From Bacillota bacterium (lineage in GTDB: Bacteria; Bacillota; Sulfobacillia; JABLXB01), in NCBI GenBank assembly GCA_013178305.1, contig JABLXB010000001.1, positions 750,253 through 814,252 on the forward strand: a DNA stretch of 64,000 nucleotides, read 5' to 3'. Position numbers and translations under genes: made by a program. How positions within the stretch are numbered: position 1 is the stretch's first letter; each line of letters begins with the position of its first letter. The notes under the pieces are model-generated. The model was not told the origin of the DNA. It saw only the letters and a program-made list of their open reading frames with translations, and did no database searches. Positions 1 to 8,462 of the stretch are shown piece by piece.

Positions 1-142
1 AACAAAACAGAAGGGCTATGAAGACCACGATGCCGAGACCCTCCGCTACGCCAGGGCGACGAAAAGTCGACAGTGCAGCCGCGGTCCCGATCAAGCCGAT
101 CGCTACGTGATACCCGAATAGCCGCCTGTAGTGCTCGGGCAA
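1..142 (-). CDS. Membrane protein N-terminus, cut by the left edge
   Basis: On the minus strand an open frame begins at a TTG (140-142), placed nine bases after a GGGAGG ribosome-binding site, and runs off the left end of the window. The visible 47 residues start MPEHYRRLFGYHVAIGLIG and contain a hydrophobic stretch followed by a short basic segment (FRRPG) and another hydrophobic stretch. This pattern fits an integral membrane protein. An in-frame stop lies just upstream, so TTG is the only reasonable start. It lies in the same direction as the glycosyltransferase-like gene ending at 300. No family can be named from so short a piece. Confidence 0.42.
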   Translation of the reverse strand, partial: MPEHYRRLFGYHVAIGLIGTAAALSTFRRPGVAEGLGIVVFIALLFC

Positions 143-299
143 GAACCAATACCTCCCGGTCCCAGTAATCTATGAATTTCGACAATAGCTTCCAGATTCC
201 TTTTGACGTTGCGGGCGCTTGCCTGGCGAACCGGTGCGGCGGCGTATGAGCCGCCGGGTGGCCGGGGCGCTGGGTGGCCGCGCTGGGAAGTCGGGCGGG

Positions 300-794
300 T
301 TACCTTACCCGGAGGGATGTGGACCGGTCGTGGCCGGGCTTCCTGAGCATGTGCCGCACGACGGACAGGAGCGCCACCTCGTCGACCCCGTCCTGGAAGC
401 GACACACGAGCGCAATATCGCCGGCACACATGAACAGTCCTATGGTCTCGGCGCGCTCGCCGGGAACCGGCACGTCGGCCATGCGGACCGCCTTTATCGC
501 GGGGCACGATGCCGCGAGCCTCTGGACTACGCGCCACGTGTTATCGGAGGAATAGTCGTCCACGGCGACGATTTCGTAGGGCACGGACGAACCCGAAACG
601 CCGATACCGGCCGCCGACCTGAGGAACATCTCGATGGAGTCTTCCCTGTCTTTCACGATCACGAGTACGCTCACGAGCGGCGGACCACCCGTCTGCGGGC
701 CCCTCGAGAACAGGCGCTCCACTACGTCGAGGGCGGCCGCAACGAGCCCGTACAAGGCCAGCATCACGACGGCGACCCACCAGTACGGGCTCAT
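300..794 (-). CDS. Short membrane-anchored family 2 glycosyltransferase-like protein
   Basis: The 164-residue protein begins with one hydrophobic segment (about residues 5-24). A GT-A-like nucleotide-sugar fold start follows: a VSVLVIVKDRE strand near residue 40 and EIVAVDDYSSDNT near residue 75, which resembles the first Asp motif of glycosyltransferase family 2. The downstream half of a normal GT2 domain, including the DxD and the acceptor-side residues, is missing or unrecognisable. It may be a reduced or regulatory relative, or the 3' end may be frameshifted. The start is an ATG with GGAGGGG eight bases upstream. It lies 66 bases after metK and may be read from the metK transcript. Confidence 0.6.
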   Translation of the reverse strand: MSPYWWVAVVMLALYGLVAAALDVVERLFSRGPQTGGPPLVSVLVIVKDREDSIEMFLRSAAGIGVSGSSVPYEIVAVDDYSSDNTWRVVQRLAASCPAIKAVRMADVPVPGERAETIGLFMCAGDIALVCRFQDGVDEVALLSVVRHMLRKPGHDRSTSLRVR

Positions 795-860
795 CAGTAC
801 CCCTCCACAAGCGGTGTCACAAACCAGCCTATTCCGCCCGTGGAGGAGAGGTGAAACCGC

Positions 861-2045
861 TTAGCCCAGCGTGTTGTGGAGTTCCGCAGCCATGTCTGTT
901 TTCTCCCACGGCAGGTCGAGGTCATCGCGCCCGAAGTGGCCGTAAGCCGCGATTTGCCTGAAGATGGGTTTGCGGAGCCCAAATCTCTCGATAATGGCGC
1001 CGGGCCTGAAGTCGAACAACCTCGTCACGGTCTCCGATATGCTGTCCTCCGGCACCGTGCTTGTGCCGAACGTCTCGAGCATCAGCGACACCGGGCGGGC
1101 GACACCGATCACGTAAGCGACCTGGACCTCGCATTTCCTCGCCAGCCCCGCCTCTACGATGTTCTTCGCCACGTACCTTGCCGCGTAAGAGCCGGTCCTG
1201 TCCACCTTGGTTGGATCCTTGCCGGAGAACGAGCCGCCGCCGTGCCTCGCATATCCCCCGTAAGTATCGACGATAATCTTACGGCCGCTGAGGCCGGAAT
1301 CACCCTGTGGGCCGCCGATGACGAATCGCCCCGTCGGGTTCACGAAGAACCTCGTCCGGTCGTCGAGGTATTCGGCTGGGATGACGTGCCTGATTACCTC
1401 CCGGATAATATCCTCCCTGATCTGGTCGAGCGGGACGTCCGGCCCGTGCTGAGCCGACACGACCACGGCGTCGACGCGAACTGGCTTGTCATCCACATAT
1501 TCGATCGTGACCTGCGTCTTGCCGTCCGGCCTGAGGTACGGGAGCATTCCCGTCTTGCGAGCCTCGGCCAGGCGCCTGGCCAGCCTGTGCGCGAAGTAAA
1601 TGGGCATCGGCATCAACACGGGGGTTTCGTCGCAAGCGAACCCGAACATCATTCCCTGGTCGCCCGCGCCGATTGCGGCGTTCTTGTCCTTCTCGCCCCC
1701 GTTCTTCGCCTCGACGGAAACGTCCACTCCAAGCGCGATGTCCGGCGACTGCTCCTCGATGGCGGTGAGCACCGAGCACGTGTCGCCGTCAAATCCGAAC
1801 TTGGCGCGCGTGTACCCTATACCCTTGATCGTGTCGCGGACTATCCGGGGCATGTCGACGTAGCAGTTGGTGCTGATCTCACCGGTCACAAGACAGAGTC
1901 CCGTCTTGACCGTGCACTCACATGCGACGCGGGCGGGGGGGTCCTTCTCGATGATCGCGTCGAGTATGGCGTCGCAAATCTGGTCGGCCATCTTATCGGG
2001 GTGTCCCTCGGCTACCGATTCGGAAGTGAAAAGCCTTCTCTTCAT
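861..2045 (-). CDS. metK: S-adenosylmethionine synthetase
   Basis: The 394-residue MetK makes S-adenosylmethionine from methionine and ATP in the cytoplasm. The N-terminus reads [19 protein letters not shown], with the conserved HPDK motif. [12 protein letters not shown] and the glycine-rich [15 protein letters not shown] loop, both diagnostic for the family, follow. Length is typical. The frame is open 28 codons further upstream, but I place the start at ATG 2045, preceded by GGGGAGGG, because the upstream part covers the riboswitch terminator. The gene sits behind a SAM-I riboswitch (2121-2245), so its product should shut off its own transcription. It follows the flagellar rod genes but has its own leader. 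Confidence 0.97.
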   Translation of the reverse strand: MKRRLFTSESVAEGHPDKMADQICDAILDAIIEKDPPARVACECTVKTGLCLVTGEISTNCYVDMPRIVRDTIKGIGYTRAKFGFDGDTCSVLTAIEEQSPDIALGVDVSVEAKNGGEKDKNAAIGAGDQGMMFGFACDETPVLMPMPIYFAHRLARRLAEARKTGMLPYLRPDGKTQVTIEYVDDKPVRVDAVVVSAQHGPDVPLDQIREDIIREVIRHVIPAEYLDDRTRFFVNPTGRFVIGGPQGDSGLSGRKIIVDTYGGYARHGGGSFSGKDPTKVDRTGSYAARYVAKNIVEAGLARKCEVQVAYVIGVARPVSLMLETFGTSTVPEDSISETVTRLFDFRPGAIIERFGLRKPIFRQIAAYGHFGRDDLDLPWEKTDMAAELHNTLG

Positions 2046-2090
2046 CAGGATGAACCCTCCCCGGTCGTATTTTGCCCCTTCAAACAACAA

Positions 2091-2110
2091 CCCCCTCCAA
2101 CCGGAAGGGG
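2091..2110 (-). terminator. Riboswitch-controlled terminator in the metK leader
   Basis: On the minus strand a C-rich arm (CCCCTTCC), the loop GGTT and a GGAGGGG arm form a hairpin followed by TTGTTGTTTG. It lies between the SAM-I aptamer and the metK start, as expected for the expression platform. A competing pairing with the GAAGGGG further downstream could form an antiterminator. Confidence 0.7.
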
Positions 2111-2120
2111 ACTCAACGCG

Positions 2121-2245
2121 TTCTCTCATCCTTCAGATTGGATGGCTCTGGTTCACCATCACCACTCTGCCGGGTTTGGCACCAAGCGTACGCCGGTTGC
2201 CGAGGAGTCATCAGGCCAGGTCCCTCGTCCTGCTCTCGATAAGAG
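2121..2245 (-). ncRNA. SAM-I (S-box) riboswitch upstream of metK
   Basis: Read on the minus strand, the region opens with CTCTTATCGAGAG and GAGGGACCTGGCC, continues with GATGACTCCTCGGCAACC and GGTGCCAAACCCGGCAG, and closes with GGATGAGAG. These are the conserved P1, P2/kink-turn and J3/4 blocks of the S-box aptamer in the correct order. The 5' CTCTTA pairs with the 3' GATGAGAG to close P1. A terminator hairpin follows at 2091-2110. SAM binding is expected to favour termination and so reduce metK transcription. Confidence 0.96.
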
Positions 2246-2258
2246 CGGTATGTTCAAT

Positions 2259-2294
2259 TTTGGGAGCGTGAACTGATTTGGGAGCGTGAACTGA
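2259..2294. repeat. Exact 18-bp tandem repeat upstream of the SAM riboswitch
   Basis: TTTGGGAGCGTGAACTGA occurs twice head to tail with no mismatch (2259-2276 and 2277-2294). It lies immediately upstream, in transcript sense, of the riboswitch aptamer, where the metK promoter must be. I found no clear -35/-10 pair here, so the repeat may include promoter elements or be a slippage product. Confidence 0.85.
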
Positions 2295-2381
2295 TCGTTT
2301 GTCGCTTAACTTAAATGGTAGCATCCGGCACAACAGGTGTCAACCGGCGGAACGTGCCGGCCAGGGAGACTCCACTACCGG

Positions 2382-2786
2382 CTACCGGCTTTCACTTCTT
2401 GTTGGGTTCCCCTCGCGCGCGTCGTCCAGATGCATTTGCTTCACGAGGCTCTCATACAGCATCTTGCCGAGGCCTAGCCCGCCCGACTGCGATATCCAGC
2501 CGGAAAACTGGTCGTCGGCGATGCCCATTTGTATGTCCGCGCCAGCGGGGCCGTTGCCGGACACCCCGGTCTTCAAACCGGCAGTGGACTTCAGCCCCTT
2601 GAGCACTTCCCTGACGAGGAACGCCTCGAACTCCTGGCAGACCTCCTTGAGCCTGCGGCGTTCGATCTCCTTGGGTGAAGGCTTCGAGGCACCGCCGGTG
2701 CCCGTAGTACCCGGGCGGCCTGCCGCCGCGTTCCACGCGGACGCGACAAGATCCGCCGCGCGTAGCGGCGTGGAATCGAGACTCAA
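2382..2786 (-). CDS. Rod-binding protein, FlgJ N-terminal domain type
   Basis: The 134-residue protein matches the rod-binding domain found at the N-terminus of FlgJ. It has the family core KEVCQEFEAFLVREVLKGL (about residues 50-70), then a Gly-rich stretch and a C-terminal MLYESLVKQM helix. There is no muramidase domain, as is usual in Bacillota, where the peptidoglycan-cutting function is separate. It would cap or chaperone the growing flagellar rod. I choose TTG 2786 because GGAGGTGAT lies just upstream; another in-frame TTG at 2804 precedes the Shine-Dalgarno. It is the last gene of the flgF-flgG-flgJ operon controlled by the c-di-GMP riboswitch, 41 bases after flgG. Confidence 0.85.
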   Translation of the reverse strand: MSLDSTPLRAADLVASAWNAAAGRPGTTGTGGASKPSPKEIERRRLKEVCQEFEAFLVREVLKGLKSTAGLKTGVSGNGPAGADIQMGIADDQFSGWISQSGGLGLGKMLYESLVKQMHLDDAREGNPTRSESR

Positions 2787-2827
2787 GGTATCACCTCCAC
2801 GCAAGAAACGCCCGGAGGGCGTCCAGA

Positions 2828-3604
2828 TTACCGCCTGATGTTGTTCGCGATACCGAGCATTTCGTCGGAGCTCTGGACCACCTTGCTGTTGAGCTCGTAG
2901 GCCCTCTGCGCCACGATCAGACTCACCATCTCCTCAACGACGGACACGTTAGCGCGCTCCAGGTAACCCTGGCAGATGCGTCCCATACCCTCATTCGCCG
3001 GAGTCCCTTCCCTGATCTCGCCGCATGCCTCAGTCTGGCGGAACAGGTTGTGACCGACTGACTCGAGCCCGGCCGGATTGACGAACCACGACATCTTCAG
3101 CTGGCCTACTTGCTGGATGCTACCGTCGGCGCCCCGCACGGTGATGATGCCGTCGGCCGAGATGGAGACGTCCTGCGCGTCCTCGGGCAGCTGGATCTCG
3201 CTGCCGCCGTCGTCCTGTACCTTGAAGCCGTCTGTCGTCACCAGGTACCCCTCGCCGTCTATCCTGAAGTTGCCGTCGCGGGTATACATGGTCTCGTCAC
3301 CGAGGGTAACGCAGAAGAACCCCTCACCCTCGATCGCGAGGTCGAGCGGGTTTCCGGTCGGCTCGGTCGCACCCTGGGTGAACGACCTCTGCCCAGCGCC
3401 CGGTCTCACGCCGTGGCCCACCTGCAACGGACCGACGGGAGACGCCCCCGCGCCGCGAAGGGTTTCGTAGAACAGGTCCTGGAAGGACACCCTGGCCTTC
3501 CTGTAGCCGGTGGTGTTGACGTTAGCGAGGTTATTGGCGATGGTATCGACGTTGAGTTGCTGGGCATGCATGCCCGATGCCGCAGTCCACAGCGACCTTA
3601 TCAA
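2828..3604 (-). CDS. flgG: Flagellar basal-body rod protein FlgG
   Basis: The 258-residue protein forms the distal flagellar rod. The N-terminus MIRSLWTAASGM, the ANNLANVNTTGY motif (about residues 25-36) and the C-terminal AQRAYELNSKVVQSSDEML heptad segment are the paired rod/hook signatures that form a coiled coil in the axial structure. Length equals that of B. subtilis FlhP/FlgG. The start is TTG, with GAGGAGG upstream. It follows flgF by 95 bases in the same operon. In B. subtilis the same pair (flhO-flhP) follows mbl, as here. Confidence 0.95.
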   Translation of the reverse strand: MIRSLWTAASGMHAQQLNVDTIANNLANVNTTGYRKARVSFQDLFYETLRGAGASPVGPLQVGHGVRPGAGQRSFTQGATEPTGNPLDLAIEGEGFFCVTLGDETMYTRDGNFRIDGEGYLVTTDGFKVQDDGGSEIQLPEDAQDVSISADGIITVRGADGSIQQVGQLKMSWFVNPAGLESVGHNLFRQTEACGEIREGTPANEGMGRICQGYLERANVSVVEEMVSLIVAQRAYELNSKVVQSSDEMLGIANNIRR

Positions 3605-3699
3605 AGAAATCAGCCTCCTCAGATCTGGCCTGCCTCGGTCATTCGGCAGGTACGGAGGCCCCCGCGATCAGCGGTCCGGCCTCTCACAATACTGGCTTC

Positions 3700-4467
3700 C
3701 TACACCCTACCTATCTCGTTAACCGCCTTGTCGAGCGTCTGGTCCTGGGATTGGAGCAGGCGCTGGTTGGCCTCGTACGCCCTCATCACGGAGATCATCT
3801 CAACCATCTCGATGACTGGGTTCACGTTGGACATCTCTATGCACCCGGGCTTCAGCGACGGGGCCTCAACCTGTTCGGGATTCCCGGAATCCTCAGTCTG
3901 CCTGAACGTGGTCGTGGAGAACTTCGCGAGTCGCACTGGGTCGCGGAAGCGCACAACCCTCAACCTGTCGACCTCGTTGCCATCCTCGAGCACCGCACCC
4001 TCGGGCGAGATCTCGGCCCTCTTGCCCTCACCGAGCTGTATCTCGCCAGCCTCGCCCAGCACGGGGTCTCCGTCCTGGGTCATGAGCCTTCCGTCGGACC
4101 CTATCGTGAGGTTACCGTTCTTGGTGTATCTTTCGCCGGTGGCGGTCATTACGACGAGGAACGCGTCGTCCGGTACCAGAACGTCGAGCGGGTTTCCGGT
4201 CTCCTTACCGGGGCCCTTCGTCATGTCTGGAACGGATTCGGAAACGACGGCGCCGGTCCCCACCGGCCCGAGCTGGGCCTCGAGCGAGCCCCACAGGAAC
4301 CCGGGGTTACGAGTACGGTAGATCAGCATCTCGGGGAAGGAGTTGGTCACCGGCACGTCCTTCTTGAAACCCGTCGCTCCGGCGCTGGCGACGTTGTTGG
4401 AGATGACGTCGAGGCGAGCCTGTTCGAGCAGCATTCCCGACGCCGAGGTGTACATGCCTCTTATCAA
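3700..4467 (-). CDS. flgF: Flagellar basal-body rod protein FlgF/FlhO type
   Basis: The 255-residue rod protein starts MIRGMYTSASGML and has the N-terminal ISNNVASAGATGFKKD motif, a central beta-rich region with GNPLDVLV, and the C-terminal MRAYEANQRLLQSQDQTLDKA helix typical of axial flagellar proteins. It is more divergent from the FlgG consensus than its neighbour, which fits the FlgF/FlhO paralogue. The start is TTG after AAAGGAGGG. It is the first gene behind the c-di-GMP riboswitch and its terminator, so the whole rod operon should respond to that second messenger. Confidence 0.93.
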   Translation of the reverse strand: MIRGMYTSASGMLLEQARLDVISNNVASAGATGFKKDVPVTNSFPEMLIYRTRNPGFLWGSLEAQLGPVGTGAVVSESVPDMTKGPGKETGNPLDVLVPDDAFLVVMTATGERYTKNGNLTIGSDGRLMTQDGDPVLGEAGEIQLGEGKRAEISPEGAVLEDGNEVDRLRVVRFRDPVRLAKFSTTTFRQTEDSGNPEQVEAPSLKPGCIEMSNVNPVIEMVEMISVMRAYEANQRLLQSQDQTLDKAVNEIGRV

Positions 4468-4490
4468 ATTTCGCCCTCCTTTCGCCCGGA

Positions 4491-4539
4491 AAATAAAACC
4501 TCCCGGACACGGACTCAGGTAGCGCCGGAAGCCGGGAGG
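4491..4539 (-). terminator. Terminator downstream of the c-di-GMP aptamer
   Basis: On the minus strand CCTCCCGG and CCGGGAGG form an eight-base-pair stem around a large loop, followed directly by TTTTATTTT. It lies between the aptamer (4574-4660) and the flgF start, the normal place for an expression platform. Confidence 0.85.
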
Positions 4540-4573
4540 ACCAAAACCACTCCCCCAAATGAAAACGGACTTT

Positions 4574-4660
4574 CGGCGGCCCAGCCGTCATAGCCCGGTA
4601 CTGCGCGGGCTTTAGACCTGTCGGCTTTGCGTCCCCACCTTTCGGTGGGTTTGCCTTTTC
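4574..4660 (-). ncRNA. Cyclic di-GMP-I (GEMM-I) riboswitch upstream of flgF
   Basis: The minus strand shows the GEMM-I landmarks in order: AAAGGCAAACC, a short stem with a GAAA tetraloop, GGGGACGCAAAGCC, a GG-CTAAA junction, a second stem, and GGGCTATGACGGCTGGGCCGCC-like 3' sequence. The GAAA loop and its receptor position are both kept. The aptamer is followed about 35 bases later by a strong intrinsic terminator (4491-4539) and then flgF-flgG-flgJ. C-di-GMP binding is expected to change read-through into the rod genes. I cannot tell whether it is an on or an off switch. I saw no clear promoter upstream. Confidence 0.95.
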
Positions 4661-4756
4661 GTTGCCCTCTTGAAGGTCGCTATTCAGTTTCGGCTGACAC
4701 GTAGGTCACACATTCGACGCTTTTTCCAGAATTCCTTCTCTGGCACGTGGAGGAAA

Positions 4757-5782
4757 TCACATCACTCTCTTCAGCACGAGGACGTGGTCCTCGCTGGCGC
4801 CCTCGAATTCGACGAGCGCCTTGCCTGCCCCGAGGACCACGCTGGATATCGGGTCGTCGGCGACCTGGACGGGAACTCCGGTGTGGTGCGAAAGCAGTCT
4901 GTCCATGCCGTAAAGAAGCGCGCCACCGCCGGTCAGCACGATGCCCCTATCCATAATGTCCCCAGCGAGCTCGGGCGGGGTCTTCTCCAGCACTGACTTG
5001 ACGCAGTCGACGATCTCGTGTACCGGTTCGGAGAGCGCCTGGCACGTTTCCTCGGAAGTCACGACGACGGTCTTGGGCAAGCCGTCCACAAGGTCGCGGC
5101 CCCTGACCTCCATCGATTCGTTCCGTACCCCGGGGAACGCGCAGCCGACGTGTATCTTGACCTCCTCCGCGGTTCGCTCGCCGACGGCCAGGTTATGCTC
5201 GCGCCTGATGTGCCTCACAAGCGCCTCGTCGAACGTGTCGCCGGCCACCCGGATGGACTGGCTCAACACAATGCCGCCGAGTGACAACACCGCGATGTCG
5301 GTCGTCCCGCCGCCGATGTCGACCACCATGTGGCCGCCGGGGCCGGTTATGTCTAGGCCCGCGCCGATGGCCGCCGCGAGCGGCTCTTCGATCAGGGAAA
5401 CGGCCTTCGCGCCGGCCTGGAGCGCAGCCTCTTTCGCCGCCCGCTTCTCGATGGAGGTAGCGCCGGACGGAATACACACCATGACTCGAGGTCTGAACAG
5501 ATTCCACTTACCGCAGACCTTGGCGAGGAAGTACTTGAGCATAGCCTCAGTGACGTCGTAATCGGCTATGACGCCGTTACGCAACGGCCGGATCGCCACT
5601 ATCGATCCGGGGGTGCGGCCTATCATTTGCCGCGCGGCCTCGCCAATGGCGAGGATCCTGCGGGACTCCTGCTCTATCGCCACGACGGAGGGTTCCTTGA
5701 GGGCCACGCCCTTACCCTTGACATAAACGAGCACGGTGGCGGTCCCCAGGTCGACGGCCACGTCCTGACCCCACGAGAACAT
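4757..5782 (-). CDS. mreB: Rod-shape determining protein, MreB/Mbl family
   Basis: This 341-residue actin-like ATPase polymerises under the membrane and guides the elongation machinery. The phosphate-1 loop DLGTATVLVYVKGKG, the connecting EPLAAAIGAG, the phosphate-2 loop VVDIGGGTTDIAVLSLGG and the adenosine motif VLTGGGALLYGMD are all present. The short N-terminus before the first motif lacks an obvious amphipathic membrane helix. Position next to spoIIID and the flgF/flgG pair matches the mbl locus of B. subtilis, so this is probably the Mbl-like paralogue. The start is ATG after GGAGG. An inverted repeat (5814-5838, CCCCTTT/AAAGGGG) lies in its leader. Confidence 0.94.
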   Translation of the reverse strand: MFSWGQDVAVDLGTATVLVYVKGKGVALKEPSVVAIEQESRRILAIGEAARQMIGRTPGSIVAIRPLRNGVIADYDVTEAMLKYFLAKVCGKWNLFRPRVMVCIPSGATSIEKRAAKEAALQAGAKAVSLIEEPLAAAIGAGLDITGPGGHMVVDIGGGTTDIAVLSLGGIVLSQSIRVAGDTFDEALVRHIRREHNLAVGERTAEEVKIHVGCAFPGVRNESMEVRGRDLVDGLPKTVVVTSEETCQALSEPVHEIVDCVKSVLEKTPPELAGDIMDRGIVLTGGGALLYGMDRLLSHHTGVPVQVADDPISSVVLGAGKALVEFEGASEDHVLVLKRVM

Positions 5783-5940
5783 ACGATTCCTCCTTCGTGG
5801 TAGGGCCTGTCCCCTTTAAGGCCAAACAAAAGGGGGCAAGGCTGTGTGATTGTTCTACGCGGTGGATCGTTTCTCCTTTGAAGGTCCTGGCGTCCAGGCG
5901 CCGGAACCCCCCGCGTCGCAGGGCGCCTGCGGGGCCGCAT

Positions 5941-6189
5941 TCATGCCTGGCGGTATTTCTTCCTGGTAGCCTCTCCGCCCCTGATGTGCCTCTCGGCCTT
6001 ATTGAACTCGAGAACCTGCTTGACGTGCGCGGCAAGCTGCGGGTTTATGCGGGGGAGCCTTTCCGTCACGTCCTTATGTATAGTGCTCTTGGAGACGCCG
6101 AACGCTCTCGCGGCCTCGCGGACCGTGGCCTGCGTGCGGTATATGTGATCGCTGACGTCGAGCACCCTTTTCCAAATGAGGTCGTTCAC
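5941..6189 (-). CDS. spoIIID: Sporulation transcription factor SpoIIID
   Basis: The 82-residue DNA-binding protein carries the SpoIIID helix-turn-helix (VREAARAFGVSKSTIHKD, residues 23-40) and the family C-terminus AERHIRGGEATRKKY. In the mother cell it works with sigma-E to switch gene sets. I choose GTG 6189, which follows GAGGAGG and gives the length of the B. subtilis protein. The frame is open far upstream but that part is not conserved. A sigma-E-type promoter candidate lies at 6237-6264. The downstream gene is mreB/mbl, as in B. subtilis. Confidence 0.96.
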   Translation of the reverse strand: MNDLIWKRVLDVSDHIYRTQATVREAARAFGVSKSTIHKDVTERLPRINPQLAAHVKQVLEFNKAERHIRGGEATRKKYRQA

Positions 6190-6236
6190 TTTGGGGGCCT
6201 CCTCCCGGTAGAGGTTCAGCGGTGACGTCCAGTTCA

Positions 6237-6264
6237 TGTATATGACCCCCCATGCAAAAGATGC
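6237..6264 (-). promoter_or_regulatory. Candidate sigma-E promoter of spoIIID
   Basis: GCATCTT, a 13-base spacer and CATATACA on the minus strand fit the sigma-E pattern (KMATATT, 13-15 bases, CATACAWT) with a few mismatches. The start point would fall about 40 bases before the spoIIID GTG, consistent with the known mother-cell expression of this gene. Confidence 0.45.
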
Positions 6265-6297
6265 CCTCGCGGGCGCAATCCGGGGGGCGTCTTCTGC
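6253..6297. repeat. Imperfect 13-bp inverted repeat between spoIIID and the sigma-54 regulator
   Basis: GCAAAAGATGCCC (6253-6265) is nearly the reverse complement of GGGCGTCTTCTGC (6285-6297), with 11 of 13 positions complementary. It lies in the roughly 300-base divergent gap between spoIIID and the regulator and overlaps the candidate spoIIID promoter. It could be an operator or an RNA hairpin. I saw nothing else clear in this gap. Confidence 0.6.
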
Positions 6298-6491
6298 AAT
6301 CCCACGCGTGGCTGTAGCGAGAGCCCGCAGGCGCCTCACCGGGTTAGTAGTATGCCCTGCCGTTCCCGGTTGATAGACGCCTGCCGGCAATAGCAGGCCC
6401 CTGTCTCCCGCCACAGTCGTGGAGGAATGCGGTGGCCGGGAATAGAATGCCTCGTCAGGCTTCATGACAAGCGGTGTGGGGATGTTGCAGT

Positions 6492-8444
6492 ATGGGTCAT
6501 ATCGCAGTCGTAGCCCCGGACAATGACCTTGCCTCGCTCTGCGAAGACGTGGCCCGCAGCCTGGATGCGGGTCAAACCCCCGTCAGGGTGGTCGTTGGGA
6601 GCCTCCGTTCGGGCCTCGATGTTGCGCGAGGGGAAGGCGCCTCAGGAGCCGAGGTAATCGTCAGCCGTGGAGGCACCGCGCTCGTAATCCGCGAGAATCT
6701 CCCCGTCCCCGTTGTCGAGGTTACCGTAACCGCGATCGACCTCCTGTACACGTTGAATGACGCCTGGGACTTCGCCAGGAACGTCGTCGTTATGGGCTTC
6801 AGAAATGTGATCGACTCTCTCGAAGGAATTGACTCGGTTCTATCGGAGAGGGTCAGGGTACCCCTGCACAGGATCGCCATATCGGACCAGGACGATATCC
6901 CGAGGAAAATAACCGAGGCGATCCGGAGGTACACACGCGAGGGCCTGGTGTTTGTCGGCGGCAGCCTCATAGTCGACGCAGCCAGGCAGTCCGGGTGCAG
7001 GGCTGTTCAATTGCGATCCGGGCGCGAGAGTGTCGCCAGGGCCCTTCGCGACGCTACTACCCTGGTCCAGGCGGTACGATCGGAAAACGAACGCGCAAAC
7101 CTCCTGAAGACCATCCTCGATTCGATCTCCGACGGTGTGCTGGCGGCGGACTCGTCCGGCAACATAACCCTCTTCAACAGGGCGGCGGAATCCATACTCG
7201 GCGTCAAGGCCGTAAACGTGGTCGGCCGGAAGGTGAGCCAGAGCATTCCGGAATCGTGGTTCCATCTTTCGGTGGAGTCGCACAGACCCGACATCGGGTC
7301 TGTCAAGAAGGTCGGAGACAAAACCATAGTCCTCAACAGGCTTCCGCTGGTGGTTGACCGGCGAACCATCGGCGCGGTGGCGACATTTCAAAATGCAACC
7401 CAGCTTCAACGGCTTGAGGAGATCGTCCGGAAGAAACTCGCAGGCGGGGGACTTGTTCCCAAGTACAGCTTTGACGACATCGTCGCGATGAGCGGCAAGA
7501 TGCGCGAGACCGTCTCCCTGGCCGCCAGGTTCGGCGCCACAGAACGCACCGTCCTGGTCGTGGGCGAAACCGGCACCGGAAAGGAACTCTTCGCCCATGC
7601 TATGCACCGCGTGAGCCCCTGCCGCTTCGGCCCGTTCGTGTCGATCAACTGCGCCGCCCTTCCCGAAAACCTGCTGGAAAGCGAGTTGTTCGGCTACGAA
7701 GAAGGCGCGTTTACGGGAGCGCGCAAGGGCGGCAAGATGGGTGTTTTCGAACTCGCCCACGGCGGGACGATATTCCTCGACGAGATAGGCTCGATACCGG
7801 AGCGTCTCCAGATGTCCCTCCTGAGAGTGCTTCAGGAGAGAGAGGTCATGCGGGTGGGCGGCGAGCGGGTAGTGCCGGTCAACGTCCGGGTTATAGCCGC
7901 CACCAACGCGAAGCTCGAGGAGCTCGTATGGGCGGACAAGTTCCGGGCGGACCTCTATTATCGCCTGAATGTCCTGAACCTCCGGATTCCGCCACTGCGT
8001 GATCGAGAAGAGGACGTGTTCCCCCTCATACAGCATTTCCTCCGGAAGTACCTCGCCTCGGAAGCGAACGTCCACACTGTGCTCTCCAACCGGGCACTCC
8101 ATCTGCTCACCCAGTACGAATGGCCGGGAAACGTCCGGCAGCTCGAGAATCTGGTGGAACGCCTGTGCACGGTCTACGAGGGAAAGCCCCTCCATGAGTC
8201 GCAGGTGGCAAAGGCGCTCGATCCGGAACCCACGCTGGAGACGGGCATTCTTGAGATCCGCCGGGCCATTGATTCGGAGGATGGGGTCCTCGGAAAGGCG
8301 GAAAAGGCGCTCATACACAGGGTTCTCCGGGAAGTGGGAGGCAACAGGACGGAAGCGGCGCGGAGGCTTGGCATAAGCACCACCACCCTCTGGCGGAGGC
8401 TGAAGGCCGCCGGCGCCCGGCAGGAACCGGGGCCCGGCGCATAG
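6492..8444 (+). CDS. Sigma-54-dependent enhancer-binding regulator (PrpR_N-like sensor, PAS, AAA+, Fis HTH)
   Basis: The 650-residue protein has a PrpR_N-like ligand-sensing region (about residues 1-190), a PAS domain (about 205-310), an AAA+ domain (about 325-560) and a C-terminal Fis-type helix-turn-helix (TEAARRLGISTTTLWRRLK). Walker A (GETGTGKE), the sigma-54 contact loop GAFTGA and Walker B (IFLDEIG) are intact, so it should open sigma-54 promoters by ATP hydrolysis. The gene lies directly upstream of a consensus -24/-12 promoter (8579-8594) and the operon it drives, so it is the likely activator of that operon. The PrpR_N domain suggests a small organic acid or acyl-CoA as signal (inference). 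I prefer ATG 6492 over the GTG at 6474; neither has a strong ribosome-binding site. Confidence 0.94.
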   Translation: MGHIAVVAPDNDLASLCEDVARSLDAGQTPVRVVVGSLRSGLDVARGEGASGAEVIVSRGGTALVIRENLPVPVVEVTVTAIDLLYTLNDAWDFARNVVVMGFRNVIDSLEGIDSVLSERVRVPLHRIAISDQDDIPRKITEAIRRYTREGLVFVGGSLIVDAARQSGCRAVQLRSGRESVARALRDATTLVQAVRSENERANLLKTILDSISDGVLAADSSGNITLFNRAAESILGVKAVNVVGRKVSQSIPESWFHLSVESHRPDIGSVKKVGDKTIVLNRLPLVVDRRTIGAVATFQNATQLQRLEEIVRKKLAGGGLVPKYSFDDIVAMSGKMRETVSLAARFGATERTVLVVGETGTGKELFAHAMHRVSPCRFGPFVSINCAALPENLLESELFGYEEGAFTGARKGGKMGVFELAHGGTIFLDEIGSIPERLQMSLLRVLQEREVMRVGGERVVPVNVRVIAATNAKLEELVWADKFRADLYYRLNVLNLRIPPLRDREEDVFPLIQHFLRKYLASEANVHTVLSNRALHLLTQYEWPGNVRQLENLVERLCTVYEGKPLHESQVAKALDPEPTLETGILEIRRAIDSEDGVLGKAEKALIHRVLREVGGNRTEAARRLGISTTTLWRRLKAAGARQEPGPGA

Positions 8445-8462
8445 CGATACAGCAGCCCCTCG

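Noticed and set aside
103-537. Reading frame overlapping the glycosyltransferase-like gene
   Set aside because: Arg/Pro-rich composition typical of a shadow frame in GC-rich DNA; it overlaps two better-supported genes.
2046-2129. Upstream extension of metK by 28 codons
   Set aside because: It overlaps the riboswitch terminator and is not conserved; ATG 2045 has the ribosome-binding site.
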